A DNA stretch of 64,000 nucleotides from Kosakonia sp. BYX6 (GTDB lineage Bacteria > Pseudomonadota > Gammaproteobacteria > Enterobacterales > Enterobacteriaceae): assembly GCF_038449125.1 (NCBI RefSeq), contig NZ_CP151800.1:2948406-3012405 (forward strand), given 5' to 3'. Made by a program: the position numbers and the translations under genes. The notes below the pieces were generated by a model. The model had not been told where the DNA came from and searched no databases. It saw nothing but the letters and a program-made list of their open reading frames with translations. Positions 54,197 through 64,000 of the stretch are shown in pieces (position 1 is the stretch's first letter; each line of letters starts with the position of its first letter).

Positions 54197-55207
54197 TTAG
54201 ATATGAGTAACGATTTCTTTAATCAGCGGCGGGCCTTTAAAAATAAAACCAGAATAAATTTGCACCAGTGTCGCACCTGCCGCAATCTTCTCGCGGGCGG
54301 CGATCACCGAGTCGATACCGCCGACGCCAATAATCGGTAAGCGACCATTTAATTCCTGCGACAGTCTTCGGATTATTTCTGTACTTTTTAATTGCAGAGG
54401 ACGGCCACTTAAACCACCCATTTCTTCGCAATGTTTCATTCCCTGCACTAACGATCTTTCCAGAGTTGTATTGGTGGCAATAACACCATCAATATTGTGG
54501 CGAACTAAACTATCGGCAACCTGGATCAGTTCTTCCTCAGAAAGATCCGGTGCGATCTTCACAGCCACCGGAACATATTTATGGTGGAGTTTTTGTAGAT
54601 CGTTTTGCTTATTTTTAATTGCCGTCAGAAGATCGTCCAGCGCTTCGCCATATTGCAGCGTGCGCAGCCCCGGGGTATTAGGCGAAGAAATATTAATTGC
54701 GATATAACCGGCATAAGCATAGATTTTTTCCATGCAAATCAGGTAGTCATCTTTACCTTGCTCTACCGGCGTATCTTTATTCTTGCCAATATTAATCCCC
54801 AGCACACCGTCAAAATGCGACTTTTTAACGTTCTCGACCAGGTTATCCACGCCGAGATTGTTAAAGCCCATGCGGTTGATCAGGCCCTCGGCATCCACCA
54901 GCCGGAAGATCCTCGGCTTGTCGTTGCCCGGCTGCGGGCGTGGCGTAACGGTACCAATTTCGATGGAGCCAAACCCCATCGCACCCAGTGCATCAATGCA
55001 TTCGCCGTTTTTATCCAGACCGGCCGCCAGGCCCAACGGGTTTTTAAAGGTCAGCCCCATACATTGAACGGGTTTTTCCGGTACGCGTTGGCGTACAAGG
55101 GCTTCAAGCGGCGTGCCGGTAATGCGGCGCAGTTGTTGAAACGTCAATTCATGAGCGCGTTCTGGATCGAACTGGAAAAGGGCTTTACGAACGAAGGGAT
55201 AGTACAT
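54197..55207 (-). CDS. pyrD: Dihydroorotate dehydrogenase (quinone), class 2
   Basis: The 336-aa protein has an N-terminal membrane-associating helix pair ([20 protein letters not shown]) and a TIM barrel with [41 protein letters not shown] with the catalytic Ser, VKIAPDLS and IGVGGIDS. It oxidises dihydroorotate to orotate in pyrimidine synthesis, using FMN and ubiquinone. CAGGAGAGTTC precedes the ATG at 55207. A leader hairpin and a PurR box lie upstream. Confidence 0.97.
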   Translation of the reverse strand: MYYPFVRKALFQFDPERAHELTFQQLRRITGTPLEALVRQRVPEKPVQCMGLTFKNPLGLAAGLDKNGECIDALGAMGFGSIEIGTVTPRPQPGNDKPRIFRLVDAEGLINRMGFNNLGVDNLVENVKKSHFDGVLGINIGKNKDTPVEQGKDDYLICMEKIYAYAGYIAINISSPNTPGLRTLQYGEALDDLLTAIKNKQNDLQKLHHKYVPVAVKIAPDLSEEELIQVADSLVRHNIDGVIATNTTLERSLVQGMKHCEEMGGLSGRPLQLKSTEIIRRLSQELNGRLPIIGVGGIDSVIAAREKIAAGATLVQIYSGFIFKGPPLIKEIVTHI

Positions 55208-55222
55208 GAACTCTCCTGGATT

Positions 55223-55251
55223 CCCGGTGTGCAAACCGGGGGCGTATTATC
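55223..55251 (-). promoter_or_regulatory. pyrD promoter -10 and start-site-switch leader hairpin
   Basis: On the minus strand GATAAT is followed by a C-rich start zone and then CCCGGT-N6-ACCGGG, which pairs and sits just before the ribosome site. In E. coli pyrD, high CTP starts transcription at a C that includes this stem and blocks translation, while low CTP shifts the start to G and leaves it out. The layout is the same here. Confidence 0.78.
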
Positions 55252-55302
55252 AGCGAAAGCGCGCGGAAAAGGAATTGACCTGCGGCAAAAAAAGACAAAT
55301 CG

Positions 55303-55318
55303 ACGCAAACGTTTACCT
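55303..55318 (-). promoter_or_regulatory. PurR box of pyrD
   Basis: ACGCAAAC-GTTTACCT is close to the PurR palindrome ACGCAAACGTTTGCGT. PurR represses pyrD in E. coli. Confidence 0.8.
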
Positions 55319-55455
55319 TCTTCGCTTTCCTTTATGCAAATTTCGGCAATTTTTCTTCGAATAAATCATTTAGTGGAATAAATCGCCTCTGTCACACTGC
55401 GGCTAATTGTTATCAATGTTATCTAAAAGCAAACAATTGGTTATAAGGAGCGATT

Positions 55456-56031
55456 ATGCGAGTTGTCACCCTGGCCGGAAGCCCACGCTTCCCTTCCCGC
55501 TCCAGCGCACTACTGGAGTATGCCCGCGAGCGGCTAAATGCGCAGGATGTTGAAGTGTGTCACTGGCATCTGCAAAACTTCGCACCGGAAGACCTGCTCT
55601 ACGCGCGCGTTGATAGCCCGGCGTTGCAAACCTTTATTGAACAGTTGAAAGGCGCCGACGGGCTGATTGTCGCCACGCCTATCTATAAAGCCGCTTATAC
55701 CGGCGCGCTAAAAACGCTGTTGGATCTGCTGCCCGAACGGGCGCTGGAAGGCAAAGTTGTGCTGCCACTGGCAACGGGCGGTACCGTCGCCCATATGCTC
55801 GCGGTCGATTATGCATTAACCCCCGTATTGAGCGCGCTCAAAGCGCAAGAGATCCTCCACGGCGTTTTTGCTGATGACAGCCAGGTGCTGGATTATCAGC
55901 ACAAACCCCATCTCACCTCCAACTTGCAAACCCGCCTGGATAACGCGCTGGAAACCTTTTGGCAGGCACTGCACCGCCGCGATATTCAAGCACCGGATTT
56001 CCATTCCCCGCAAGGAGTCGCCCATGTTTAA
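55456..56031 (+). CDS. ssuE: NADPH-dependent FMN reductase SsuE
   Basis: The 191-aa flavodoxin-fold protein reads [20 protein letters not shown], then [20 protein letters not shown] with the SsuE pi-helix Tyr, and [20 protein letters not shown]. It supplies FMNH2 to the SsuD monooxygenase. It is the first gene of ssuEADCB, with AAGGAGCGATT before the ATG. The upstream AT-rich 70 bp should bind Cbl/CysB; I see no strict motif. Confidence 0.96.
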   Translation: MRVVTLAGSPRFPSRSSALLEYARERLNAQDVEVCHWHLQNFAPEDLLYARVDSPALQTFIEQLKGADGLIVATPIYKAAYTGALKTLLDLLPERALEGKVVLPLATGGTVAHMLAVDYALTPVLSALKAQEILHGVFADDSQVLDYQHKPHLTSNLQTRLDNALETFWQALHRRDIQAPDFHSPQGVAHV

Positions 56032-56995
56032 GCATCTCAAACGCTCAGCGCACGGGCTCGTGCTGAGTAGTTTATTCGCTTTTTCCGCCTTGTCACACGC
56101 CGCCGAACCTGCGCCAGATGCGTTACGGATCGGCTACCAAAAAGGCAGCGTCAGTATGGTGCTGGCGAAAAGCCACGGGCTGCTGGAAAAACGTTACCCG
56201 AACACCAAAATCTCGTGGATTGAGTTCCCGGCCGGGCCGCAAATGCTGGAAGCACTGAATGTCGGCAGCATTGATCTTGGTAGCACAGGTGATATTCCGC
56301 CTATCTTTGCACAGGCTGCAGGCGCCGACCTGCTGTATGTCGGTGCTGAACCGGCCAAACCGAAAGCCGAAGTGATCCTTGTTGCACAAAACAGCCCAAT
56401 TAAAACCGTCGCCGACCTGAAAGGACGAAAAGTCGCTTTCCAGAAAGGCTCCAGTTCGCACAATTTATTGCTGCGCGCGCTGCAACAAGCGGGATTGACA
56501 TTCAGCGATATTCAGCCCGTTTATCTCAGCCCGGCGGATGCCCGAGCAGCGTTTCAGCAAAACAATGTCGACGCGTGGGCCATTTGGGATCCTTACTACT
56601 CCGCCGCGCTGTTGCAAGGCGGCGTGCGTGTGCTGAAAGACGGCGAAACCCTGAAGCAGACCGGATCCTTCTATTTGGCCGCGCGCCCGTATGCGGAGCA
56701 AAACGGCGCCTTTATTCAAGGCGTGCTGGATACCTTTAGCGAAGCCGATGCGCTAACCATTAGCCAGCGTGATGAAAGCGTTGCGCTACTGGCGAAAACC
56801 ATGGGTCTGCCGCAACCGGTTATTGCCACCTATTTCGATCATCGTCCACCCACCAAAATCACACCGGTCAACGACGCCACCGCCGCGTTGCAGCAGCAAA
56901 CCGCGGATCTCTTTTACGACAACCATCTGGTACCGAAGAAAGTCGATATCCGTAGCCGTATCTGGCAGCCAACCTCACAAGGAGCGAAATCATGA
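56024..56995 (+). CDS. ssuA: Alkanesulfonate-binding periplasmic protein SsuA
   Basis: The 323-aa protein has a signal peptide ending SHA, then [79 protein letters not shown] and [17 protein letters not shown]. It captures aliphatic sulfonates for the SsuBC transporter when sulfate is scarce. Its start overlaps ssuE by 8 bp and its stop overlaps ssuD by 4 bp. Confidence 0.95.
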   Translation: MFKHLKRSAHGLVLSSLFAFSALSHAAEPAPDALRIGYQKGSVSMVLAKSHGLLEKRYPNTKISWIEFPAGPQMLEALNVGSIDLGSTGDIPPIFAQAAGADLLYVGAEPAKPKAEVILVAQNSPIKTVADLKGRKVAFQKGSSSHNLLLRALQQAGLTFSDIQPVYLSPADARAAFQQNNVDAWAIWDPYYSAALLQGGVRVLKDGETLKQTGSFYLAARPYAEQNGAFIQGVLDTFSEADALTISQRDESVALLAKTMGLPQPVIATYFDHRPPTKITPVNDATAALQQQTADLFYDNHLVPKKVDIRSRIWQPTSQGAKS

Positions 56996-58137
56996 GCCTG
57001 AATCTTTTCTGGTTTTTACCTACCCACGGTGATGGTCACTATCTTGGCACCGACCACGGATCGCGACCGGTGGATCATTCATATTTACAGCAAATCGCGC
57101 AGGCTGCCGATCGGCTGGGGTTTAGCGGTGTACTGATCCCGACCGGGCGTTCCTGTGAAGATGCCTGGCTGGTGGCAGCATCGCTGATCCCGGTAACCCA
57201 GCGGCTGAAATTCCTTGTCGCTCTGCGCCCAAGCGTTATTTCACCGACGGTGGCGGCACGTCAGGCGGCCACGCTGGACAGGCTGTCGAATGGCCGCGCG
57301 CTGTTTAACCTGGTGACCGGCAGCGATCCGCAGGAACTGGCTGGCGACGGCGTGTTTCTTGATCACACCGAGCGCTATGAAGTGTCGTCAGAATTTACCC
57401 ATGTCTGGCGGCGTTTGCTGGAGGGCGAGACGGTCGATTTCGAAGGCAAACATATTCATGTGCGCGGCGCGAAGCTCTTTTTCCCGCCCATCCAACAGCC
57501 GCGCCCGCCGCTCTATTTCGGGGGTTCATCGGATGTCGCGCAGGATTTGGCGGCTGAGCAAGTGGATCTCTATCTGACCTGGGGCGAGCCGCCGGAGCAG
57601 GTAAAAGAGAAGATTGCGCAGGTGCGGGAAAAAGCGGCGGTGCGCGGGCGCAAAGTGCGGTTTGGTATTCGCCTGCATGTGATTGTCCGCGAAACCAATG
57701 CCGAAGCCTGGCAGGCAGCGGACAACCTGATTTCTCATCTGGACGATGCCACTATTGAGAAAGCGCAAGCGGCTTTTGCGCGCCAGGACTCCATCGGCCA
57801 ACAACGCATGGCGGCGTTGCATAGAGGCAGACGCGACCAGTTGGAGATTAGCCCCAACTTATGGGCCGGCGTCGGGCTGGTGCGCGGCGGCGCGGGAACG
57901 GCGTTGGTAGGCGATGGCCCAACCGTAGCGGCCCGCATTAATGAATATGCGGCGCTCGGCATCGACAGTTTTATTCTTTCTGGCTACCCGCATCTTGAAG
58001 AGGCGTATCGTGTGGGCGAACTGCTGTTCCCGCATCTGGATGTCGCCATTCCCGAGATCCCGCAGCCGCAACCGCTGCAGCTTCAGGGCGAAACGGTGGC
58101 GAACGAGTTTATTCCCCGCAAGGTGGCACAAAGCTGA
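56992..58137 (+). CDS. ssuD: FMNH2-dependent alkanesulfonate monooxygenase SsuD
   Basis: The 381-aa bacterial-luciferase-like TIM barrel reads [20 protein letters not shown], then [20 protein letters not shown] with the active-site Cys, [40 protein letters not shown] and [20 protein letters not shown] with the conserved Arg-Asp loop. It cleaves alkanesulfonates to aldehyde and sulfite with O2. It overlaps ssuA as ATGA. Confidence 0.97.
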   Translation: MSLNLFWFLPTHGDGHYLGTDHGSRPVDHSYLQQIAQAADRLGFSGVLIPTGRSCEDAWLVAASLIPVTQRLKFLVALRPSVISPTVAARQAATLDRLSNGRALFNLVTGSDPQELAGDGVFLDHTERYEVSSEFTHVWRRLLEGETVDFEGKHIHVRGAKLFFPPIQQPRPPLYFGGSSDVAQDLAAEQVDLYLTWGEPPEQVKEKIAQVREKAAVRGRKVRFGIRLHVIVRETNAEAWQAADNLISHLDDATIEKAQAAFARQDSIGQQRMAALHRGRRDQLEISPNLWAGVGLVRGGAGTALVGDGPTVAARINEYAALGIDSFILSGYPHLEEAYRVGELLFPHLDVAIPEIPQPQPLQLQGETVANEFIPRKVAQS

Positions 58138-58144
58138 GGCATAT

Positions 58145-58933
58145 ATGGTTGCACAGAACAAATGGTTGTTGCGCCTGGCGCCCTGGCTGTTGCCAAGCGT
58201 CATTGTGGTGATCTGGCAGATTGCCTCTTCGGTCGGCTGGTTATCTACGCGTATTCTTCCTTCACCAGAAGGCGTCGTGGAAGCATTCTGGACACTGAGC
58301 GCCAGCGGTGAATTGTGGCAACACCTGGCGATCAGTTCCTGGCGCGCACTGATTGGCTTTTCAATTGGCGGCAGCATTGGCCTGGCGCTCGGGCTGATTA
58401 GCGGCCTGTCGCGCTGGGGAGAACGCCTGCTGGATACCTCAATTCAGATGCTGCGAAATGTACCGCATCTGGCGTTGATCCCGCTGGTTATCTTGTGGTT
58501 CGGCATCGACGAAAGCGCGAAAATTTTCCTTGTCGCGCTCGGCACGCTGTTTCCGATTTATATCAATACCTGGCACGGGATCCGCAATATCGACAGAGGC
58601 CTGCTGGAGATGGCGCGCAGTTATGGGCTTTCTGGCTTTGCCCTTTTCACCCATGTAGTTCTGCCCGGCGCGCTGCCGTCGATTATGGTCGGCGTGCGCT
58701 TTGCCCTTGGTCTGATGTGGCTGACCTTGATTGTCGCCGAAACGATTTCAGCCAACGCGGGGATCGGTTATCTGGCGATGAACGCCCGTGAATTTCTGCA
58801 AACCGATGTGGTGGTGGTGGCGATTGTTCTCTACGCCCTGCTCGGCAAACTGGCTGACGTCAGCGCGCAGTTGCTTGAACGCCTGTGGCTGCGCTGGCAT
58901 CCCGCTTACCATGTGAAGGAGGCAACGGCATGA
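58145..58933 (+). CDS. ssuC: Alkanesulfonate ABC transporter permease SsuC
   Basis: The 262-aa permease has about six membrane helices and the BPD signature around [20 protein letters not shown] with EAA-type contact residues. Start [19 protein letters not shown] at 58145, 7 bp after ssuD. It forms the inner-membrane channel with SsuB. It overlaps ssuB as ATGA. Confidence 0.95.
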   Translation: MVAQNKWLLRLAPWLLPSVIVVIWQIASSVGWLSTRILPSPEGVVEAFWTLSASGELWQHLAISSWRALIGFSIGGSIGLALGLISGLSRWGERLLDTSIQMLRNVPHLALIPLVILWFGIDESAKIFLVALGTLFPIYINTWHGIRNIDRGLLEMARSYGLSGFALFTHVVLPGALPSIMVGVRFALGLMWLTLIVAETISANAGIGYLAMNAREFLQTDVVVVAIVLYALLGKLADVSAQLLERLWLRWHPAYHVKEATA

Positions 58934-59706
58934 AAACCGCCCGACTCAATCAAGGGATCCCGCTGTTGTTAAACGGGGTGACCAAACGCTACGGCGATAA
59001 TCTGGTCCTGAATGCGCTGGATTTGCATATTGCCGCCGGACAATTTGTTGCAGTTGTGGGTCGAAGCGGCGGCGGAAAAAGTACTCTACTGCGGCTGTTA
59101 GCCGGGCTGGAATCCCCCACTGCCGGTGAACTGCTGGCGGGAACGACCCGGCTGGCGACCATTCAGCACGACACACGCATGATGTTTCAGGATGCGCGGC
59201 TGCTGCCGTGGAAATCGGTTATCGATAATGTTGGACTGGGGCTGAAAGGCCGCTGGCGTGATGCCGCGCAAAACGCGCTGCAATCAGTAGGCTTAGAGCA
59301 ACGGGCAGCGGAGTGGCCTGCGGCGCTTTCCGGCGGGCAAAAACAACGTGTCGCGCTGGCGCGTGCGCTGGTTCATCAACCAGGTTTGCTGCTGCTCGAC
59401 GAACCGTTAGGCGCGCTGGATGCGCTGACCCGGCTGGAGATGCAGGCGCTGATCACCGAATTGTGGCAAGCGCAAGGGTTCACGGTGGTGTTGGTGACGC
59501 ATGATGTCAGCGAAGCGGTCGCCATGGCGGATCGCGTTTTACTCATAGAAGAAGGGAAAATCGGTCTCGATTTGACCATCGACCTGCCGCGCCCGCGCCG
59601 CCTGGGATCGGTAAGGCTGGCGGAGCTGGAAGAGCAAGTGCTGAACCGGGTAATGCAGCGCGGCGAATCAGAAAGCGTTGTTTTGCCTCAAACCCGCCAC
59701 GCTTGA
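58930..59706 (+). CDS. ssuB: Alkanesulfonate ABC transporter ATPase SsuB
   Basis: The 258-aa ATPase has Walker [20 protein letters not shown]-loop [14 protein letters not shown], signature [15 protein letters not shown], Walker [17 protein letters not shown] and H-loop [18 protein letters not shown]. It drives sulfonate import. Last gene of the ssu operon; a REP pair follows rather than a strong terminator. Confidence 0.96.
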   Translation: MKTARLNQGIPLLLNGVTKRYGDNLVLNALDLHIAAGQFVAVVGRSGGGKSTLLRLLAGLESPTAGELLAGTTRLATIQHDTRMMFQDARLLPWKSVIDNVGLGLKGRWRDAAQNALQSVGLEQRAAEWPAALSGGQKQRVALARALVHQPGLLLLDEPLGALDALTRLEMQALITELWQAQGFTVVLVTHDVSEAVAMADRVLLIEEGKIGLDLTIDLPRPRRLGSVRLAELEEQVLNRVMQRGESESVVLPQTRHA

Positions 59707-59715
59707 TGGAATATC

Positions 59716-59786
59716 GCCGGATGGCGGCTGCGCCTTATCCGACCTACGAAGCAAACGTAGGCCCGGTAATCGCAGCGCCACCGGGC
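59716..59786. repeat. REP/BIME pair between ssuB and pepN
   Basis: A GCCGGATGGCGGCTGCGCC...CCTACG unit is followed by its inverted partner CGTAGGCCCGGTAATCGCAG...CCGGGC. This is the classic enterobacterial REP sequence in convergent 3' ends, which protects mRNA and binds gyrase or IHF. Confidence 0.85.
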
Positions 59787-59796
59787 AATTACATCA

Positions 59797-62409
59797 TTAC
59801 GCCAGCGCTTTGCTAACCTTCTCGTACAGATCGCCGGAGAGATTCGGCAGCGCTTTCAGTTGCTCCAGCGCGGCTCGCATCAGGGCCTGGCGGTTTTCGT
59901 CATAGCGTTTGAGGCGAATGAGCGGCTCAATCAAACGCGACGCCACCTGCGGGTTGCGGCTGTTAAGTTCCGTCAACATCTCAGCCAGGAACTGATAACC
60001 ACTGCCGTCCTGCGCATGGAACGCCGCCGGGTTGCTGCCCGCGAACGCGCCAATCAGCGAGCGAATGCGGTTCGGGTTGCTGAGCGTGAATGAACGGTGT
60101 TTCAGCAAACCACGCACGGTTTCCAGCACATTGGCCGCCGGGCTAGTGGCTTGCAGCATAAACCATTTGTCCATTACCAGACCGTCGTGATGCCACTTAT
60201 CATCGTATTCCTGCATCAGCGCATCGCGGCATGGCAGTTGTGCAGCGACGGCCGCAGAGAGTGCGGCCAGCGCATCGGTCATGTTGTCCGCTTCGTGATA
60301 CTGCTGGCTGATCAGCTTGTCGGCCAGTTGCGCATCACCAAACGCCAGAAAACGCAGGCAGGTGTTGCGCAAAGAGCGCTTGCCGATATCAGCGTGTTCA
60401 ACCTGGTAACTATCAAGTTTGTGCGCGTTGTAAATCGCCAGGCATTCATCGGCAAGCTCGGTGGCGAGCGTGCGCGTCAGTGCTTCTCTTACGGCGGCGA
60501 TAGCAATCGGATCGATAATGTCGAACAGCTCGGCAATTTCGTTCGCCGACGGCAGCGTCAGGATCTCGGCTGCCAGCGCCGGATCGATCTGCTCATCCAG
60601 CAGGATCGCCCGGAACGCATCCGCGACATGCAGCGGCAGAGAGAGTGGCTGCCCTTGCTGGTGGCGGGCCACGTTCAATTTAATGTGCGTCGCCAGCAGA
60701 CTTTGCGCCGCATCCCAGCGAGAGAAGTCATTGCTGGCATGGCGCATCAGGAACGTCAGTTGCTGATCGCTCCATTTATATTCCAGTTTCACCGGCGCGG
60801 AGAACTCACGCAGCAGCGACGGCACCGGCTGGAAGTGGACATTATCAAAGACAAACGTCTGCTCCGCTTGCGTCACGTTTAACACGTTGTGCACCGGATG
60901 GCCGTCTTTTTGCAGCGGGATCACCTTGCCATCGTTGTCATACAGTTCGATATCGAACGGAATATGCAGCGGCTGTTTCTCCTGCTGCTCTGCCGTCGGC
61001 GGCGTGCGCTGGCTGATGGTCAGCGTGTACTGTTCGGTGTTCGGGTTGTAATCATCCTGCACCGAGACAATCGGCGTGCCGGCCTGGCTGTACCAGCGGC
61101 GGAAATGGGACAAATCGATATTCGAAGCGTCTTCCATCGCCTGCACGAAATCATCACAGGTGGCGGCACTACCGTCATGGCGTTCGAAATAGAGCTGCAT
61201 CCCTTTCTGGAAGTTTTCTTCGCCCAGCAGCGTATGCATCATACGAATCACTTCCGCGCCTTTTTCGTACACCGTCAGAGTGTAGAAGTTATTCATTTCA
61301 ATAACTTTATCTGGGCGGATCGGGTGCGCCATCGGGCTGGCGTCTTCGGCGAACTGCAAGCCGCGCATGGTGCGCACGTTGTTGATGCGATTAACCGCGC
61401 GGGAACCGAGATCGGAACTGAACTCCTGATCGCGGAACACCGTCAACCCCTCTTTCAGGCTTAGTTGGAACCAGTCGCGGCAGGTCACACGGTTGCCGGT
61501 CCAGTTGTGGAAATATTCATGGCCGATCACGCGTTCAATATCGAGATAATCTTTATCGGTTGCGGTGTCGGTGCGGGCAAGAACATATTTCGAGTTGAAG
61601 ATGTTCAACCCTTTGTTTTCCATCGCGCCCATATTGAAGAAGTCGACGGCGACGATCATATAAATGTCGAGGTCATACTCCAGGCCGAAACGCTGTTCAT
61701 CCCACTTCATGGAATTTTTCAGAGAGGTCATCGCCCACGGCGCGCGATCCAGGTTGCCACGATCGACATACAACTCCAGCGCCACTTCACGCCCGGAGCG
61801 GGTTGTGAAGGTATCGCGCAGCACATCGAAATCACCGGCGACCAGCGCAAACAGGTAGCACGGTTTCGGGAACGGATCCTGCCACTGCACCCAGTGACGG
61901 CCATTATCCAGCTCGCCCTGATCGACACGGTTGCCGTTGGAAAGCAGGAACGGATAACGGGTTTTATCGGCAATCAGCTTTGTGGTAAAACGCGCCAGCA
62001 CGTCGGGGCGGTCAAGATACCAGGTAATGTGACGGAACCCTTCGGCTTCACACTGCGTACAAAGCGCTTCGCCGGATTGATACACCCCTTCCAGCGCGGT
62101 ATTCGCCGCCGGGCTGATTTCATTGACGATGCGCAGCGTAAACCGCTCTGGTAAACCATCAATAACCAGCTGGGAGCCTTCTTCTTTATAATTGGTCCAG
62201 GGTTCATCATTTACATGAATGGAAATCAAGGTCAGTTCGCCGCCATCCAGGCGCAGCGGCACAGCAGAGGCGCTATGGCGTGACACTGTACTCAGCGCGG
62301 TGACGACGGTTTTTGCGGCGTCAAGGTCGAAGGTCAAGTCAATATCACTAATCAGGTATTCCGGCGCACGGTAATCGTGGCGGTATTTAGCTTGTGGCTG
62401 TTGTGTCAT
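59797..62409 (-). CDS. pepN: Aminopeptidase N
   Basis: The 870-aa M1 metallopeptidase has the exopeptidase motif VDFFNMGAMENKGLNIF and the zinc site RVIGHEYFHNWTGNRVTCRD with the second Glu in LSLKEGLTVFRDQEF. The C-terminal helical cap is complete. It removes N-terminal residues from peptides in the cytoplasm. Length equals E. coli PepN. It diverges from pncB. Confidence 0.98.
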   Translation of the reverse strand: MTQQPQAKYRHDYRAPEYLISDIDLTFDLDAAKTVVTALSTVSRHSASAVPLRLDGGELTLISIHVNDEPWTNYKEEGSQLVIDGLPERFTLRIVNEISPAANTALEGVYQSGEALCTQCEAEGFRHITWYLDRPDVLARFTTKLIADKTRYPFLLSNGNRVDQGELDNGRHWVQWQDPFPKPCYLFALVAGDFDVLRDTFTTRSGREVALELYVDRGNLDRAPWAMTSLKNSMKWDEQRFGLEYDLDIYMIVAVDFFNMGAMENKGLNIFNSKYVLARTDTATDKDYLDIERVIGHEYFHNWTGNRVTCRDWFQLSLKEGLTVFRDQEFSSDLGSRAVNRINNVRTMRGLQFAEDASPMAHPIRPDKVIEMNNFYTLTVYEKGAEVIRMMHTLLGEENFQKGMQLYFERHDGSAATCDDFVQAMEDASNIDLSHFRRWYSQAGTPIVSVQDDYNPNTEQYTLTISQRTPPTAEQQEKQPLHIPFDIELYDNDGKVIPLQKDGHPVHNVLNVTQAEQTFVFDNVHFQPVPSLLREFSAPVKLEYKWSDQQLTFLMRHASNDFSRWDAAQSLLATHIKLNVARHQQGQPLSLPLHVADAFRAILLDEQIDPALAAEILTLPSANEIAELFDIIDPIAIAAVREALTRTLATELADECLAIYNAHKLDSYQVEHADIGKRSLRNTCLRFLAFGDAQLADKLISQQYHEADNMTDALAALSAAVAAQLPCRDALMQEYDDKWHHDGLVMDKWFMLQATSPAANVLETVRGLLKHRSFTLSNPNRIRSLIGAFAGSNPAAFHAQDGSGYQFLAEMLTELNSRNPQVASRLIEPLIRLKRYDENRQALMRAALEQLKALPNLSGDLYEKVSKALA

Positions 62410-62627
62410 AAAAAACCTTTAGCATCTTCTGTTGATTACGATTCCAGTCTATTCCGGTTGCCCCAAACGCGCCACGCGGAATGTTCATCTTTTCAGAGGG
62501 AAAAGCTCTGTCTGCTACATTTTTCTAACAAGCGGCACGAAATGCCATCGACCCTTTCAACACGATGTGTTGTGATCGGGGTTCAATAAATTGGTAAACA
62601 AGGTATACTCCAGCGACTTACCTGCTT

Positions 62628-62645
62628 TGTTTATTGTACTAAACG
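62628..62645 (+). promoter_or_regulatory. NadR-like box of pncB
   Basis: TGTTTA-N6-TAAACG matches the NadR consensus TGTTTA-N6-TAAACA at all but the last base. It lies just downstream of a TATACT -10-like element (62604-62609). NadR represses pncB when NAD is plentiful. Confidence 0.72.
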
Positions 62646-62673
62646 CTCCTGTAAGAGGATGCTACTGCGCGCC

Positions 62674-63876
62674 ATGACTCAACACGCTTTTTCTGGTCTG
62701 CAAACGCTGCTGGATACCGACGCCTACAAACTGCATATGCAGCAAGCGGTGTTCCACCATTATTATGACGTGCACGTCACGGCTGAATTCCGCTGTCGCG
62801 GTGATGATCTGCTCGGTATTTATGCCGACGCCATCCGCGAACAGGTGGATGCGATGCAGCATCTGCGCTTGCAGGATGACGAGTACCTTTGGCTGTCCAG
62901 CCTCCCCTTCTTTAAGACCGATTACCTCGACTGGCTACGTAACTTCCGCTACGACCCGCAACAAGTCACCATCAGCAACGATAACGGCAAACTGCATATT
63001 CGGCTTTCCGGCCCATGGCGCGAAGTGATTATGTGGGAAGTGCCGCTGCTGGCGGTTATCAGCGAAGTGGTACACCGTTGCCGCTCGCCGCGGGTCGGCG
63101 TAGAGCAGGCTCTGCTGCATCTGGAAGAAAAACTGGCGGATTTCGCTGTGCGCACCGCCTCGCGGGATATGTCCGGTTTCCGGTTGATGGACTTCGGCAC
63201 CCGCCGTCGTTTCTCCGCTGAAGTGCAGCAAGCAATTGTCGAGCGCCTTCAACAAGAACCGTGGTTTGTCGGCACCAGTAATTACGATTTGGCGCGCCGT
63301 CTGTCGCTGACGCCGATGGGGACGCAGGCCCATGAGTGGTTCCAGGCGCACCAGCAAATCAGCCCGGAACTGGCGACCAGCCAGCGCGCGGCTCTGGCGG
63401 CCTGGCTGGAAGAATATCCGGATCAGTTGGGTATTGCATTGACCGACTGCATTACCATGGATGCGTTTTTACGCGACTTCGGGCCGGAATTCGCCACTCG
63501 TTACCAGGGGCTGCGCCATGACTCCGGTGACCCGGTTGAATGGGGCGAAAAAGCCATCGCCCATTATGAAAAACTGGGTATTGATCCATTGTCGAAAACA
63601 TTAGTTTTCTCCGACAATCTCGATCTGAATAAAGCGTTGGATCTTTACGAGCATTTCGCCGCCAGAGTTAATCTTGGTTTTGGTATCGGTACCCGTTTGA
63701 CCTGCGATATTCCAGGCGTAAAGCCGTTGAATATCGTTATTAAACTGGTGGAGTGTAACGGTAAACCGGTGGCGAAATTATCCGACAGCCCTGGCAAAAC
63801 CATTTGCCACGACAAAGCATTCGTCCGCGCCTTGCGTGAAGCTTTCGATCTTCCTCAGGTCAGAAAGGCCAGTTAA
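62674..63876 (+). CDS. pncB: Nicotinate phosphoribosyltransferase
   Basis: The 400-aa protein starts [20 protein letters not shown] and has [85 protein letters not shown] and [13 protein letters not shown]. It makes nicotinate mononucleotide from nicotinate and PRPP in NAD salvage. The ATG at 62674 gives the E. coli length; an ATG at 62659 lies directly on the purine-rich GAGG and is unlikely. Confidence 0.97.
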   Translation: MTQHAFSGLQTLLDTDAYKLHMQQAVFHHYYDVHVTAEFRCRGDDLLGIYADAIREQVDAMQHLRLQDDEYLWLSSLPFFKTDYLDWLRNFRYDPQQVTISNDNGKLHIRLSGPWREVIMWEVPLLAVISEVVHRCRSPRVGVEQALLHLEEKLADFAVRTASRDMSGFRLMDFGTRRRFSAEVQQAIVERLQQEPWFVGTSNYDLARRLSLTPMGTQAHEWFQAHQQISPELATSQRAALAAWLEEYPDQLGIALTDCITMDAFLRDFGPEFATRYQGLRHDSGDPVEWGEKAIAHYEKLGIDPLSKTLVFSDNLDLNKALDLYEHFAARVNLGFGIGTRLTCDIPGVKPLNIVIKLVECNGKPVAKLSDSPGKTICHDKAFVRALREAFDLPQVRKAS

Positions 63877-63882
63877 TCATCA

Positions 63883-63906
63883 GGGAGCCACGCGGCTCCC
63901 TTTTTT
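63883..63906 (+). terminator. pncB terminator
   Basis: Arms GGGAGCC and GGCTCCC around ACGC are followed by six T. Confidence 0.9.
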
Positions 63907-64000
63907 ATCGACAAATTCTTAATGCTTCCTGCGAATTCTGCTTGTCTGATGGCGCTCGCCAGGTAACATAGGTCATCCCTCCCGTTTCGGGCGGACAAGT
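63907..64000. other. Right window edge, no gene
   Basis: No reading frame is supported. In relatives asnS lies beyond pncB, so this may be its upstream region; that is inference. Confidence 0.35.

Noticed and set aside
59860-62154. Several long plus-strand open frames opposite pepN
   Set aside because: They are antisense shadows of the complete 870-aa aminopeptidase N and carry no recognisable domains.

Overview
The window is chromosomal DNA from a member of the Enterobacteriaceae. The right 36 kb (27.4-64 kb) follows the Escherichia coli gene order around 21-22 min: serT, yccA, tusE, acyP, rlmI, hspQ, yccU, mgsA, helD, yccF, yccS, sxy, sulA, ompA, matP, lonH, fabA, rmf, pqiCBA, uup, rlmKL, ycbX, zapC, pyrD, ssuEADCB, pepN, pncB. 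The proteins are E. coli-like but clearly diverged, so an Enterobacter/Kosakonia/Klebsiella-type genus is likely; the exact genus is my inference.

The left 27.5 kb is accessory, visibly more AT-rich in large parts, and ends at serT. It has three blocks. (1) Positions 1-9641, minus strand: an apparent single operon that starts with a two-partner secretion pair (a 911-aa TpsA exoprotein and its TpsB transporter) and continues into a type II fatty-acid/polyketide set: AcpS-like phosphopantetheinyl transferase, FabG-like ketoreductase, FabZ-like dehydratase, acyl carrier protein, GcvT-like folate enzyme, and a fused ketosynthase/chain-length-factor-like protein cut by the window edge. I know of no described system with this combination, and it is the main discovery candidate. 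(2) Positions 10.9-18.7 kb, plus strand: the E. coli common pilus genes ecpABCDE without their usual upstream regulator ecpR, followed by a MarT/ToxR-like membrane regulator and a FidL-like partner. (3) Positions 18.83-27.51 kb: a decayed prophage between 66-bp direct repeats of the serT 3' half. Its integrase, both terminase genes, a methyltransferase and tail genes are broken by stops, frameshifts and deletions. Three cargo genes look intact: a Tlde1-like L,D-transpeptidase toxin with a membrane partner, and a 219-aa protein with a HEPN-like motif.

The core part is ordinary housekeeping DNA with recognisable control sites: a CpxR box before yccA, a sigma-32 promoter before hspQ, a LexA box before sulA, FadR and FabR sites before fabA, a PurR box and leader hairpin before pyrD, a NadR-like box before pncB, and several intrinsic terminators. 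The ssu genes form a tightly coupled alkanesulfonate operon, and pqiABC forms an envelope lipid-transport operon.

All calls come from reading the sequence and from remembered family knowledge. No database search was run.
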